NCBI GenBank assembly: GCA_947475315.1
Contig: CANJMY010000024.1
Coordinates: forward strand, 1-44,217
Reading direction: 5' to 3'
Origin: Pseudomonadota bacterium
GTDB taxonomy: Bacteria; Myxococcota_A; UBA796; GCA-2862545
Length of the DNA: 44,217 nucleotides
Positions 17,445 to 25,495 of the stretch are shown in pieces. Positions within the stretch are counted from its first letter, which is position 1. Every line of letters begins with the position of its first letter. The position numbers and the translations under genes were made by a program. A model generated the notes under the pieces. The model ran no database searches. It was not told the DNA's origin and saw only the letters and a list, made by a program, of their open reading frames with translations.

Positions 17445-18635
17445 CTACTTCTCGGGGAAGTAGTACGTGCCCTGCGCCTGCACCGCGCCGTAGTAGTACT
17501 GCAGGTACTGCATGGCGGTGGGGACGGCGCCGGCGGCGGAGATCTCGACGGGGTCGTCGTTGCGGCGCTTGAGCGTCGGGTAGAGCTTGATGCCCAGGCT
17601 CACTTCGCTGAACGCGAGCGGACCGCCTTCGCGGCCCAGGTCGCGGACGTGGAAGTTAGACTCGACGAACACGCCGACGGGCTTGGCCGCGCGGATGGTG
17701 ACGTTGGCGCCGCCGATCAGGGCGACCGTCTCCTGCTTGCGGGTGCCGATCTCGGCGCCGAACGACGCCTGGATCTGGGCGGGCCCGATGATCTTGCCGA
17801 AGCCGATCTGCGGGCGGACCTGGAAGAAGACCGGGTTGAAGTTCATGCGGATGTCCGCGATGAGCGTCGCGACGAGCTGGTCGCGTGTGGACTTCACGAA
17901 CGCGTACCGCGCGCCGGCCTCCACGCCCCAGCCCGAGTACCGGCCCGACACGCCGCCGTGGACGGAGACGTTGCGCAGGATGGCGTGCTCGTAATCGATG
18001 TTCCCGGCGAAGTAGCCAGGGAAGCCGAACTGGAACCCGCCCTGGATCTTGGTGCGCGGGTTGAGGTTGGGCATCTCCAGGCTCTGGGCGAACAAGATCT
18101 GCTTCTTGTCAGCGTCCGCGCCCGCGCCCGGCGTGTTGGCGTCGGACTCGTCGTACTCCTTGGACAGGAGCAGGTCGATTCGGGCCTCGATGCGCTCGCG
18201 GTAGACGGAGTTCGGGTACTCGTCGAGGTAGGCCTCCCAGGCCATGACCTCTTCGTCGTTGGGCAGGTCCTTCATGTCGGCCTGCTTCTGCTTATAGATC
18301 GTGGCGTTGTCCGTGCCGGGCGCCAGGATCTCGCCGCGCGTGTCGTGGGCGTCGCCCTCGAGGAGGTCGTCCTCGGCGCGCTGGCCCTGCTCGTCGACGG
18401 TGTCCAACCGGTTGGCGTCGTCCTCATCGTCGTCGAGCAAGTCTTCGTCGTCCGCGGGCGCCGAGGCGGGCGGGGTCGCGGGCTTGGGCGCAGGCTTGCC
18501 CGGCTTCGCCGGAGGAGGCGTCGCGGGGAGATCCTCGTCGCCGAGCAGGTCCTCGTCGTCAGCGTCCTGCGCGTGCGCGATGACCGGGGCGACCACGATG
18601 GACGCGAGGAGCATTCCGAGGACATGACGCCGCAT
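17445..18635 (-). CDS. Probable outer-membrane beta-barrel with acidic N-terminal region
   Basis: 396 residues. A signal peptide (MRRHVLGMLLASIVVAPVIA, cleavage after AHA) precedes an acidic Pro/Ala linker in which a DEDLL block occurs twice. A helical segment about residues 110-165 (EEVMAWEAYLDEYPNSVYRE) resembles a TPR half-motif. From about residue 185 the protein alternates hydrophobic and polar residues with many aromatics and glycines, ending in an aromatic near the C-terminus (GTYYFPEK), as in outer-membrane barrels. The ATG at 18635 has GAGGG upstream. It is divergent from the DnaC-loader operon, with 69 bp between starts. Function unknown. Confidence 0.8.
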   Translation of the reverse strand: MRRHVLGMLLASIVVAPVIAHAQDADDEDLLGDEDLPATPPPAKPGKPAPKPATPPASAPADDEDLLDDDEDDANRLDTVDEQGQRAEDDLLEGDAHDTRGEILAPGTDNATIYKQKQADMKDLPNDEEVMAWEAYLDEYPNSVYRERIEARIDLLLSKEYDESDANTPGAGADADKKQILFAQSLEMPNLNPRTKIQGGFQFGFPGYFAGNIDYEHAILRNVSVHGGVSGRYSGWGVEAGARYAFVKSTRDQLVATLIADIRMNFNPVFFQVRPQIGFGKIIGPAQIQASFGAEIGTRKQETVALIGGANVTIRAAKPVGVFVESNFHVRDLGREGGPLAFSEVSLGIKLYPTLKRRNDDPVEISAAGAVPTAMQYLQYYYGAVQAQGTYYFPEK

Positions 18636-18704
18636 ACGATCCCTCGTCGATAGGGGGGCCCCGGGAGGATAGGCCGGTGATGGTGGCGAGGCAAGGAACC
18701 CCGG

Positions 18705-19421
18705 GTGCACACTGACGAGCCAATGACGAGCGGGCGTCCGGAACACCCGGCTCCCGGCCTCCCCGGCGACCTCCCGACCCACCATGTGGAGGCGGCGGAG
18801 CTGGTCCGTCGGCACCTGGTGGTGCTGCGCGGGGGCGTGTTGTTCCTGTCGTCCCGGGATGGCGCGGCCCTGGTGAAGTGGCTCGACGACGGCGTCCCCG
18901 TCGCGCGGATCCTCTATGCGCTGGAGATCGCCGCCGAGCGCCGACGCCGCCGCAGCGACCGCGCGCCGCTTCAGCTGACGCACGCCAGCCGCTACCTGGG
19001 CCGTGAGCGGGTGCTGGTGGTCGACGAGCCCGCGCCCGCCCTGGTCGCGGACGCCGACGCGCACGTCAGCCTGCTCCGTTGGTTGGATGACATCGGCCGC
19101 CCGCTTTGCGCCGAGCGCTTCCCGACGCGCTTTGCCACGCTGCGCAGCCAGGTGGCGGGCCTGCCCAGCCGCGCGCCGCGTGCGCTCGCCGCCCAAGTGA
19201 TCGGCCTGCTGGCCGAGTTCCAGGGCCAGTGCTGGGAGGACCTGGGCGACGCCGGCCGGACCGTCTACGAGCGGGCCGCGCTGGCGGGCCTGGGCGACCT
19301 CGCGGACCTCTTCGCGGAAGACGAGATCGCGACGTTGACCGAGGAGCACGCGCGCGGGTTATTTCGCGCCGGGCTCGTCGGGTTGGATGCGGCGGCTGTC
19401 TTGCACGTGGTGGGCTTGTGA
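18705..19421 (+). CDS. Unknown protein, possible partner of a DnaC-like helicase loader
   Basis: 238 residues, no firm family. The N-terminal half has LFLSSRDGAALVKWLDDG, a predicted helical block with VARILYALEIAAERR, and LTHASRYLG; the C-terminal half is helical. There is no signal peptide or membrane segment. Its stop overlaps the GTG of the DnaC-like gene (GTGA), so the two are translated together. A primosomal role is inferred from that coupling only. The GTG at 18705 is preferred because AAGGAA lies 6 bp upstream; ATG 18723 is the alternative. Confidence 0.75.
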   Translation: MHTDEPMTSGRPEHPAPGLPGDLPTHHVEAAELVRRHLVVLRGGVLFLSSRDGAALVKWLDDGVPVARILYALEIAAERRRRRSDRAPLQLTHASRYLGRERVLVVDEPAPALVADADAHVSLLRWLDDIGRPLCAERFPTRFATLRSQVAGLPSRAPRALAAQVIGLLAEFQGQCWEDLGDAGRTVYERAALAGLGDLADLFAEDEIATLTEEHARGLFRAGLVGLDAAAVLHVVGL

Positions 19422-20284
19422 CCAGCGGTCCTGTGACACGGTTGATGCACCCGAGCGCCAAGCCGAAGTGCCCTCGCTGCGCGGGGCTAGGCCTGGACGT
19501 GATCGCCGTCGGTCCCGTGCTGCGCGCGGTGCCCTGCGTCTGCGTGGCTGACCCCTGCGTTGCCTGCCGCGGCAGCGGGTTCGTGGCCGCGGGGGAGGGC
19601 CCGCTCGCCCCCCGCAAGCGCTGCGCCTGTCAGCTGGTGCTCGCGCGCGGGCGTATGTTCGACACGGCCACGCTGCCCGGTCGCTACGTGAAGGCCCGCC
19701 TCAAGGACGCCCCGCGTGACGGCGGCATCGAAGCGCACCGGGCGGCGCTGCGCATGTTCCGCGAGTGGAACAACGAGCCCTCCCGCGGGCTGGTGCTCTA
19801 CGGCGACGTTGGCCGCGGCAAGACCCACCTGGTGGTCGCGCTGCTGCGCGCGCTGGTGCTGACGCACGGCGTGTCCGCGCGCTTCGTCGAGTTCACGCAC
19901 CTCGTCGCCGACCTCAAGGCCGGGATCGAACGCGGCAACATGAATGACATCCTCGACCCGCTGGGGTCGGTGGACGTGCTGGCGATCGACGAGCTGGGCA
20001 AGGGCCGCACCACCGGCATGACCGAGTTTGAAGGCACCATCCTCGATGAGATCGTGTCGCGCCGGTACAACGCGATGAAGGCGATCGTCGCCACGTCCAA
20101 CTACGCGCCCCCCAACGACGACAAGGGCGAGTCCGAGACCGACTCGCGCACCGGCGTACGGGTCGGCTCGCTTGTGGATCGGGTGGGCGAGCGTGTGTAC
20201 TCGCGGCTCGTCCAGACCTGCGACTTCGTCCGGGTGGCCGGCGCCGATCAGCGCCAGCTCCTCAACCCCACGCTGATGCGCTGA
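19418..20284 (+). CDS. DnaC/IstB-like AAA+ ATPase with DnaJ-type zinc region
   Basis: 288 residues. The C-terminal AAA+ module is of the DnaC/DnaI helicase-loader type, with Walker A GDVGRGKTH (129-137), Walker B VDVLAIDELG (185-194) and ATSNYAP as sensor 1. The N-terminus holds eight cysteines as CPRCAGLG (18-25), CVC (40-42), CVACRGSG (47-54) and CAC (69-71). The two CxxCxGxG blocks are the DnaJ zinc-finger signature, so two zinc sites are likely. In this family the ATPase loads the replicative helicase. IstB-type transposition ATPases are similar, but no transposase is adjacent and the operon is housekeeping, favouring a loader. Confidence 0.87.
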   Translation: MTSGPVTRLMHPSAKPKCPRCAGLGLDVIAVGPVLRAVPCVCVADPCVACRGSGFVAAGEGPLAPRKRCACQLVLARGRMFDTATLPGRYVKARLKDAPRDGGIEAHRAALRMFREWNNEPSRGLVLYGDVGRGKTHLVVALLRALVLTHGVSARFVEFTHLVADLKAGIERGNMNDILDPLGSVDVLAIDELGKGRTTGMTEFEGTILDEIVSRRYNAMKAIVATSNYAPPNDDKGESETDSRTGVRVGSLVDRVGERVYSRLVQTCDFVRVAGADQRQLLNPTLMR

Positions 20285-20296
20285 CGGAGACATGCC

Positions 20297-20941
20297 TTGA
20301 GCGGTCCGATCGACACCACGCGCATCCTGACCTACCCCACGGTCGGCCCCGTCCCAGACGCGGACTCCGTCGCCACCTGGCTAGGTGAGCAAGGTGAGCC
20401 GTTTGAGGTCGACGACAGCGGCGTGCTCGTACTGCGGGCGCTGCCGGTCCGCGTGGTGGTCGACGACGGCGTGCGCGTGCACGTCGAGATCACCCCGACG
20501 GTGCCCCTGACGCGGCTGGTGCTGCTGCTCGCCGAGCTGGGCGCGCATCTGCGCGCCGAGATCCGCCTGGCGGGCGTGGGCGTGGTCGAGCGGGCCGACC
20601 TCTGGCTGCGCTTCGCCGACCTCCAAGATCGGCTCCGCATCGTGCTCGCGCTCGCGCGCACTGAGGGCGCCCACGTGGACCGCGAGGACGTGCTCCGCGG
20701 CCTCTGGTCGCTGCTGGTCGCAGTGGGCGGCAAGCGCGACCTGCGCTGGGACCCGCACCGCGCCGCCATCGTCGAGGTGCGCGGCGTCGGCACGCCGGGC
20801 GGCCTCACCCCGTCTGAGGCCGCGTGGCATGACGCCAGCGTCGGCGTCGGCGACTCGGTCGCGGTGGCGATCGAGACGGACATGCACATCGTCGCGTGGC
20901 GCTGGCTCCACGAAGCCTGGCCCAACCTCGCCGGAGACTGA
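20297..20941 (+). CDS. Unknown cytoplasmic protein
   Basis: 214 residues, not recognised. Two alpha/beta segments are suggested: ACTIVE-site motifs are absent, but VRVVVDDGVRVHVEITPTVP followed by a helix (TRLVLLLAELGAHLRAE) resembles the strand-helix pattern of small YbjN- or chaperone-like folds. No signal peptide or membrane segment is seen. The start is TTG, 12 bp after the DnaC-like stop with GGAG upstream; no in-frame ATG fits. It ends 3 bp before the epimerase gene, within the operon. Confidence 0.7.
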   Translation: MSGPIDTTRILTYPTVGPVPDADSVATWLGEQGEPFEVDDSGVLVLRALPVRVVVDDGVRVHVEITPTVPLTRLVLLLAELGAHLRAEIRLAGVGVVERADLWLRFADLQDRLRIVLALARTEGAHVDREDVLRGLWSLLVAVGGKRDLRWDPHRAAIVEVRGVGTPGGLTPSEAAWHDASVGVGDSVAVAIETDMHIVAWRWLHEAWPNLAGD

Positions 20942-20944
20942 CTC

Positions 20945-21361
20945 ATGATCCTCGGACTCGACCACATCGCCATCGCCGTCCCCGACTTTGACACCGCCAT
21001 CCGCCGCTTCGCGAGCGACCTGGGCATGACGTTCGAGGGCACCGAGGACGTCGCCGCGCAGAAGACGCGCACCGCGTTCTTCCCGGCGCCCGGCGCGCGC
21101 ATCGAGCTCGTCCACCCGCTCGGCGGTGAGGGCGCCATCGCCACCTACCTGGAGAAGCGCGGCGGCGGCTTGCACCACATCGCGTTCCGCACGGACGACC
21201 TGGACGCGGACGTCGCGCGGCTCAAGGCGCTCGGCTACCGCTTCACGACCGAGGCGCCCACCGCGGGCGCGCACGGCAGCCGCGTGATCTTCGTTCACCC
21301 CAAGAGCGCCGACGGCGTGCTCATCGAGCTGGCCCAGCACGCTGCGGGCGCGCACGAATGA
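20945..21361 (+). CDS. mce: Methylmalonyl-CoA epimerase
   Basis: 138 residues of the vicinal-oxygen-chelate (glyoxalase-like) superfamily. It interconverts the 2R and 2S epimers of methylmalonyl-CoA in propionyl-CoA metabolism. Two beta-alpha-beta-beta-beta modules carry the metal ligands: H7 in LDHIAIAV, an acidic ELVHP strand, HHIAFRTDD and the late VLIELAQ. Length is normal. It starts 3 bp after the previous stop and overlaps nagZ by 4 bp (ATGA). Confidence 0.93.
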   Translation: MILGLDHIAIAVPDFDTAIRRFASDLGMTFEGTEDVAAQKTRTAFFPAPGARIELVHPLGGEGAIATYLEKRGGGLHHIAFRTDDLDADVARLKALGYRFTTEAPTAGAHGSRVIFVHPKSADGVLIELAQHAAGAHE

Positions 21362-22470
21362 GCGTGCGGGTGACGGCGGTCGGCGAGGGCACCAGCCTGT
21401 TCGATCGCAAGCGGCGCGCGGGCCAACGGCTCGTGATCGGCTTTGAGGCCGCCCACGTCACCGACGACCTGAAGCGCCTGATCGCCGACATCCGACCCTC
21501 CGGCTTCATCCTGTTCAAGCGCAACGTCGAGGAGCCCGCGCAGGTGCGCGAGCTCAACCGCGAGCTGCAGAGCCTGACCGACCCGCACCGCCCCGCGCTG
21601 CTGTCGGTCGATCAAGAGGGCGGGCGCGTGCAGCGCATCCGCGAGCCCGCGACCGTGTGGCCGCCGATGCGCGTGGTCGGCCAAGCGGAGGGCATGACCG
21701 CGGACATCGCCACGGCGATGGCGATCGAGCTGCGCGCGATGGGCTTCAACCTGGACTTCGCCCCCGTGGCCGACGTCGACAGCAACCCGGCCAACCCCGT
21801 GATCGGCGACCGCTCGTTCGGGCGGGAGGCGGCCGAGGTCGCGGCGCACATGCGCGCGTTCATCCCCGCCATGCAGGCCCAAGGCGTGATCACCTGCGCC
21901 AAGCACTTCCCCGGCCACGGCGACACCAAGGTGGACTCGCACTTCGACCTGCCGATCGTGGAGGAGGAGCTGCCGATGCTGGAGCGGCGCGAGCGCGTGC
22001 CGTTCGCCGCCGCGGTGGACGCCGGCGTCGGCTCGATCATGACCGCGCACGTGGTCTTTCCTGTGCTCGACGAGGAGTGGCCCGCCACGCTGTCATCGCG
22101 CGTGGTGCCGCGCTGGCTCCGCCGCGACCTGTCCTACGACGGCGTCGTGTTCTCTGACGACCTCGAGATGAAGGCCGTCGCCGGGCGCTGGGACGTGCCG
22201 ACGATCGTGCAGCGCGCGACGATGGCGACGGTCGACGTGCTGCTCTGCTGCCGCGACCCCGGCCTGCAGCTGGAGGCGTTCGAGGCGATGGTGCGCGCGC
22301 AGGAGGACGACGCCGCGTTCGCGCGCGCGTGCGAGGACTCCGAGAAGCGCGTCCAGGCCATGCGCGAGCGCTACCTGCTGGGGCTGCCGCCCGCGCCTCC
22401 GCTGTCGATCGTGGGCTGCGCCGAGCACCGCATGCTGGCTGAGCTGGCGCGTCAGCGCGGCGGGTCATGA
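21358..22470 (+). CDS. nagZ: Beta-N-acetylhexosaminidase NagZ (GH3)
   Basis: 370 residues, glycoside hydrolase family 3. It removes beta-linked GlcNAc from muropeptides during peptidoglycan recycling in the cytoplasm; no signal peptide is seen. Family motifs are in order: SVDQEGGRVQR, the KHFPGHGDT loop, and VVFSDDLEMKA with the Asp nucleophile. The usual NagZ catalytic His-Asp loop is retained in KHFPGHGDTKVDSH. It overlaps both neighbours by 4 bp, so it is translationally coupled in the operon. Confidence 0.94.
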   Translation: MSVRVTAVGEGTSLFDRKRRAGQRLVIGFEAAHVTDDLKRLIADIRPSGFILFKRNVEEPAQVRELNRELQSLTDPHRPALLSVDQEGGRVQRIREPATVWPPMRVVGQAEGMTADIATAMAIELRAMGFNLDFAPVADVDSNPANPVIGDRSFGREAAEVAAHMRAFIPAMQAQGVITCAKHFPGHGDTKVDSHFDLPIVEEELPMLERRERVPFAAAVDAGVGSIMTAHVVFPVLDEEWPATLSSRVVPRWLRRDLSYDGVVFSDDLEMKAVAGRWDVPTIVQRATMATVDVLLCCRDPGLQLEAFEAMVRAQEDDAAFARACEDSEKRVQAMRERYLLGLPPAPPLSIVGCAEHRMLAELARQRGGS

Positions 22471-24527
22471 GCCCTCAAGCGCCAGGCCCGGGTCGGGTGG
22501 AGCGCGTCGCGGGCACGCTGCTCGGCGTGGGCATGGTGGTGTTGGCGATCGCGCGGCTGGTCGAGGCGCGCTTCGACCACCGCATCTGGGCGGACCGCGA
22601 GCTGATGCGCGGCGCGCACTTCTTCGACGAGTGGCCGACCACCGGCGCCGAGCTGAGCTACGCGGTGGGCGCGCGGATCCCCGGCGGCGCGCTCTACCTG
22701 CTCGTCGCGCTGGGTCAGGCGATCCACGACAGCCCGACGAGCGTGCAGCGCCTGATCTACGGCCTGGACACGCTCGGCGCGCTCGCGGTGGCGTGGGTGG
22801 TGGGGCGGTCTGCCGGGCGGTTGGCGGCGGCGGCGACGCTGGGCGTGTGGCTCGGCGTCGCGGTCGTGCACGAGGGCCTGGCGCAGATATGGAACCCGGC
22901 CTTCATGCCCGCGTTCATCGCCCTGGCGATGGTGGGCGCTGCGCGCGTCGCCACCCAGCGCGACCCTCGCGGCTGGATCGGCGTCGGCCTGGGCCTGGCG
23001 CTCGCCGCGCAGCTGCACCTGAGCGCCATCCCGTTCGGCGGCACGCTGATCGCGCTGACGCTGCTCGCGCGCACGCCGGGCAGCGTGCGGTGGTCGGGCT
23101 TCGCCGCGCTGGCGGGCCTCGCGACCTACGCGCCGTACCTGATCTCCGAGTCGCGGGACGGCTGGCTCAACACGCACATGCTGATGAACCAGCCGCACCT
23201 GAGCCACACGGTCCCCATGTGGCTGCACGGCCAGCGCTGGGCGGACGCGGTGCAGCTGCTCCCGGCGCTCTCGCTGCAGCAGTCGGCGCCGTGGATGCCG
23301 TCGTGGTCCCACGCGGCCGCGTGGCTGACCTTCCCGACGTTCGCTTGGGGCCTGTGGCGGAGCGCGCGCGGCGCGTGGGCCGGCGACGCCGGCGATCGTG
23401 GCCTGTTCGTGATGATCGGCTCGATCGTGCCCACGGCGGCCTACATGTTCGCCGACCCGTACATCGCCACCGAGCCTCGCTACTTCTTCGTGTTCGTGCC
23501 CGGGCTGGCGGTGGGCTGCGGCGTCGGTCTGGCCGACATGGTCCGCGTGCTGGAGGCCCGCAGCGCCGCGCTCGCCGCGGCCTTTGTGCTGGTGCCGATC
23601 GGCGCGATCTTGTCCGCGTCCACGTGGTGGATCCCCGACCAGGGCATCCAGGAGCGCGCGATCGAGCGCTACGAGACGGCGTTGGACCAAGCCCGCGCCA
23701 AGTCTGGCTGGACCTGGACCGAGCTCGCAGGCCGCACGGTGATCGTCGGCGCGGACACGCCCGGCGCGTGGCGCGCGTCGTTTGGCATGGACGACATGCT
23801 CCGCCGTCACGGGGGCGTGTTTCCGGGATCGCTCACGCCGCCGTGCGGCATGCTGCTGCTCGACGGTCAGTCGTCGGACGAGGTCGCCAAGGCGATCCCC
23901 AGCACGGTCGAGGTCGGCCCAGCGGGCTTCACCTGGATCGAGAACAGCCTGCTCGCGGCGGACGTGCGCTGGGTGGTCTACGACCCCGGCACGCCGCTCT
24001 GCCCGACCGCGATGATCGAGCGCTACCGAGACCTGCCCGCCGAGGTGGAGCTCCGCGCGGTGGCGCCGAGCCTGCCGCTGGGCGCCGCGGCTTCGCTGCC
24101 GAGCGCCGACCCGGCGACGCAGCGCTGGGCGGTGGCCGTACCCGCGGATCCGTCGGGCGGCGTGCTGCCGATGGTGGTGGGCGTGGGGATCACGCGCCGC
24201 GGCGACGCGCTCGACGTCACCTTGGACAGCGCCCAGCTCCGCGGCGAGTCGTTCAACACGGGCTGGTTCGTCCCGGCGATGGTCGACCACCCGCGCCTGC
24301 GCGTGGACCGCCCCGACGGCACGCAGGAGGAGGTCGCGATCGTCGACGGCCACCTCGGCTTCCGGGCGGCGTCCACGCCGGTCGCCAAGGCGGTCTCTCT
24401 GGCGGCGGGCCCGGGCAAGCTCACGCTGGTGTTGGACGTTCTGCACCAAGTGCAGGGCGCGGCGTGGCCGCTCGCGAACCCGAAGTCGACGCGCTTTGAG
24501 ATCCCGCTGACGGACTCGGTGCCCTGA
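22467..24527 (+). CDS. Large polytopic membrane protein, GT-C-like
   Basis: 686 residues. About ten hydrophobic segments fill residues 15-400 (for example LLGVGMVVLAIARLV and GLGLALAAQLHLS). A soluble region of about 280 residues, probably periplasmic and beta-rich, follows. A first extramembrane loop carries WADRELMR then PTTGAELSYAVGARIPGG, placed as the acidic catalytic loop of GT-C lipid-sugar glycosyltransferases would be. GT-C assignment is inference. A paralog begins at the right edge of the window. It overlaps nagZ by 4 bp and ends the operon. Confidence 0.8.
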   Translation: MSPQAPGPGRVERVAGTLLGVGMVVLAIARLVEARFDHRIWADRELMRGAHFFDEWPTTGAELSYAVGARIPGGALYLLVALGQAIHDSPTSVQRLIYGLDTLGALAVAWVVGRSAGRLAAAATLGVWLGVAVVHEGLAQIWNPAFMPAFIALAMVGAARVATQRDPRGWIGVGLGLALAAQLHLSAIPFGGTLIALTLLARTPGSVRWSGFAALAGLATYAPYLISESRDGWLNTHMLMNQPHLSHTVPMWLHGQRWADAVQLLPALSLQQSAPWMPSWSHAAAWLTFPTFAWGLWRSARGAWAGDAGDRGLFVMIGSIVPTAAYMFADPYIATEPRYFFVFVPGLAVGCGVGLADMVRVLEARSAALAAAFVLVPIGAILSASTWWIPDQGIQERAIERYETALDQARAKSGWTWTELAGRTVIVGADTPGAWRASFGMDDMLRRHGGVFPGSLTPPCGMLLLDGQSSDEVAKAIPSTVEVGPAGFTWIENSLLAADVRWVVYDPGTPLCPTAMIERYRDLPAEVELRAVAPSLPLGAAASLPSADPATQRWAVAVPADPSGGVLPMVVGVGITRRGDALDVTLDSAQLRGESFNTGWFVPAMVDHPRLRVDRPDGTQEEVAIVDGHLGFRAASTPVAKAVSLAAGPGKLTLVLDVLHQVQGAAWPLANPKSTRFEIPLTDSVP

Positions 24528-24529
24528 GG

Positions 24530-24844
24530 CTACGGCGCCGACGCGGGCGGCGCCTGACCGAACACGAACCAGATCGCCGCCACGAGCACGAGCACCGCAA
24601 GCCCAATCAACAGCGGCTGCGTCTTTTGCCACGCGACGGCGGCGACCTCGTCGATGGCGCGCTCGACGTCCGGGTGGTTGCGAACGTACAGGTCGACGCG
24701 ATCCTTGGACTCCTTGAGTCCGAGCCCGGTGGCCTCGCGCACGATCTTGATCGCGTCGATCTTCAGGCCTTGGCGAAGCGCGGCGATCGCCTCGGGCGGC
24801 AGCCCTGCGTCAGTTCCGGGGGTCGAGGGCACGGCGGCCTCCAC
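24530..24844 (-). CDS. Membrane-anchored protein with ribosomal L7/L12 C-terminal-like domain
   Basis: 104 residues. Residues about 15-65 match the C-terminal domain of ribosomal protein bL12 (LRQGLKIDAIKIVREATG, then GLKESKDRVD), the surface that recruits translational GTPases. The L10-binding N-terminal domain is missing. Residues 77-95 are one transmembrane helix, followed by a short Pro/Ala tail. It therefore should not be a ribosomal stalk subunit; a membrane-linked role is inferred. It is the last gene of a leftward group with an HD hydrolase, aspS and selB. Confidence 0.85.
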   Translation of the reverse strand: MEAAVPSTPGTDAGLPPEAIAALRQGLKIDAIKIVREATGLGLKESKDRVDLYVRNHPDVERAIDEVAAVAWQKTQPLLIGLAVLVLVAAIWFVFGQAPPASAP

Positions 24845-24910
24845 GAGGCTGAAGACGTTGTATCGCGCTTTTAAGCGAACCTGTCGACCGTCGTTGGGAA
24901 GCGGCGGAGC

Positions 24911-25489
24911 TCAGCGCCCGGACGCCGCGTCCGCGTGCAGGCCCTCGACCTCGTGGCGCAGCGCCACCAGAATGGGGTGCGACCAGCCGTCTTCGAGCGC
25001 GGTGACCACCGACTCGTAGTACCAGAGCGTGCCCACCTGCTCGCCGCGGAACCACTGGAAGACGCGCGGGCCGTGCATGGCCAGGTCGCGGCGGATCATG
25101 CGGCAGTTGTGCAGCTTGTCGGCGGCGCTGATCAGCTTCACGTCGTCCGACGCGTGGTGCAGGTGCGCCAGGTAGCGCTCCTTGCGCTCGCGCCACGGCG
25201 GCTTGGGCTGCTCGTTCGAGTCGGTCAGCGCGATCACCAGATCGGCGACGCGATCGCCCCACCGATCCCGGAGGACCTGCGGCGCGGAGCCATCGATGTC
25301 CTCCAGCCAGTCGTGGAGCATCGCGGCGATCATCTGATCTTCGTCGCCGCCGTGCTCGGCCACCAGCGCCGTCACGCTGAACAGGTGCGAGATGTACGGC
25401 ACGCCCGTCGCCTTGCGGAACACCTCACGGAACTCGGCGACCGCGAACGCGACCGCCTCGTCAAACCGCGTGGTGTAGGGGCGGTCCAT
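24911..25489 (-). CDS. HD-domain phosphohydrolase, RelA/SpoT hydrolase type
   Basis: 192 residues. The HD set fits the (p)ppGpp hydrolase domain: H35 in YISHLF, H59-D60 with E63-D64 in LHDWLED, and D124/N128 in ADKLHN. There is no synthetase, TGS or ACT domain, so this is a stand-alone small alarmone hydrolase candidate. It would remove the 3'-pyrophosphate of (p)ppGpp with Mn. The start lies 6 bp after the aspS stop, so it is co-expressed with aspartyl-tRNA synthetase. Another nucleotide substrate remains possible. Confidence 0.85.
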   Translation of the reverse strand: MDRPYTTRFDEAVAFAVAEFREVFRKATGVPYISHLFSVTALVAEHGGDEDQMIAAMLHDWLEDIDGSAPQVLRDRWGDRVADLVIALTDSNEQPKPPWRERKERYLAHLHHASDDVKLISAADKLHNCRMIRRDLAMHGPRVFQWFRGEQVGTLWYYESVVTALEDGWSHPILVALRHEVEGLHADAASGR

Positions 25490-25495
25490 GACGCG

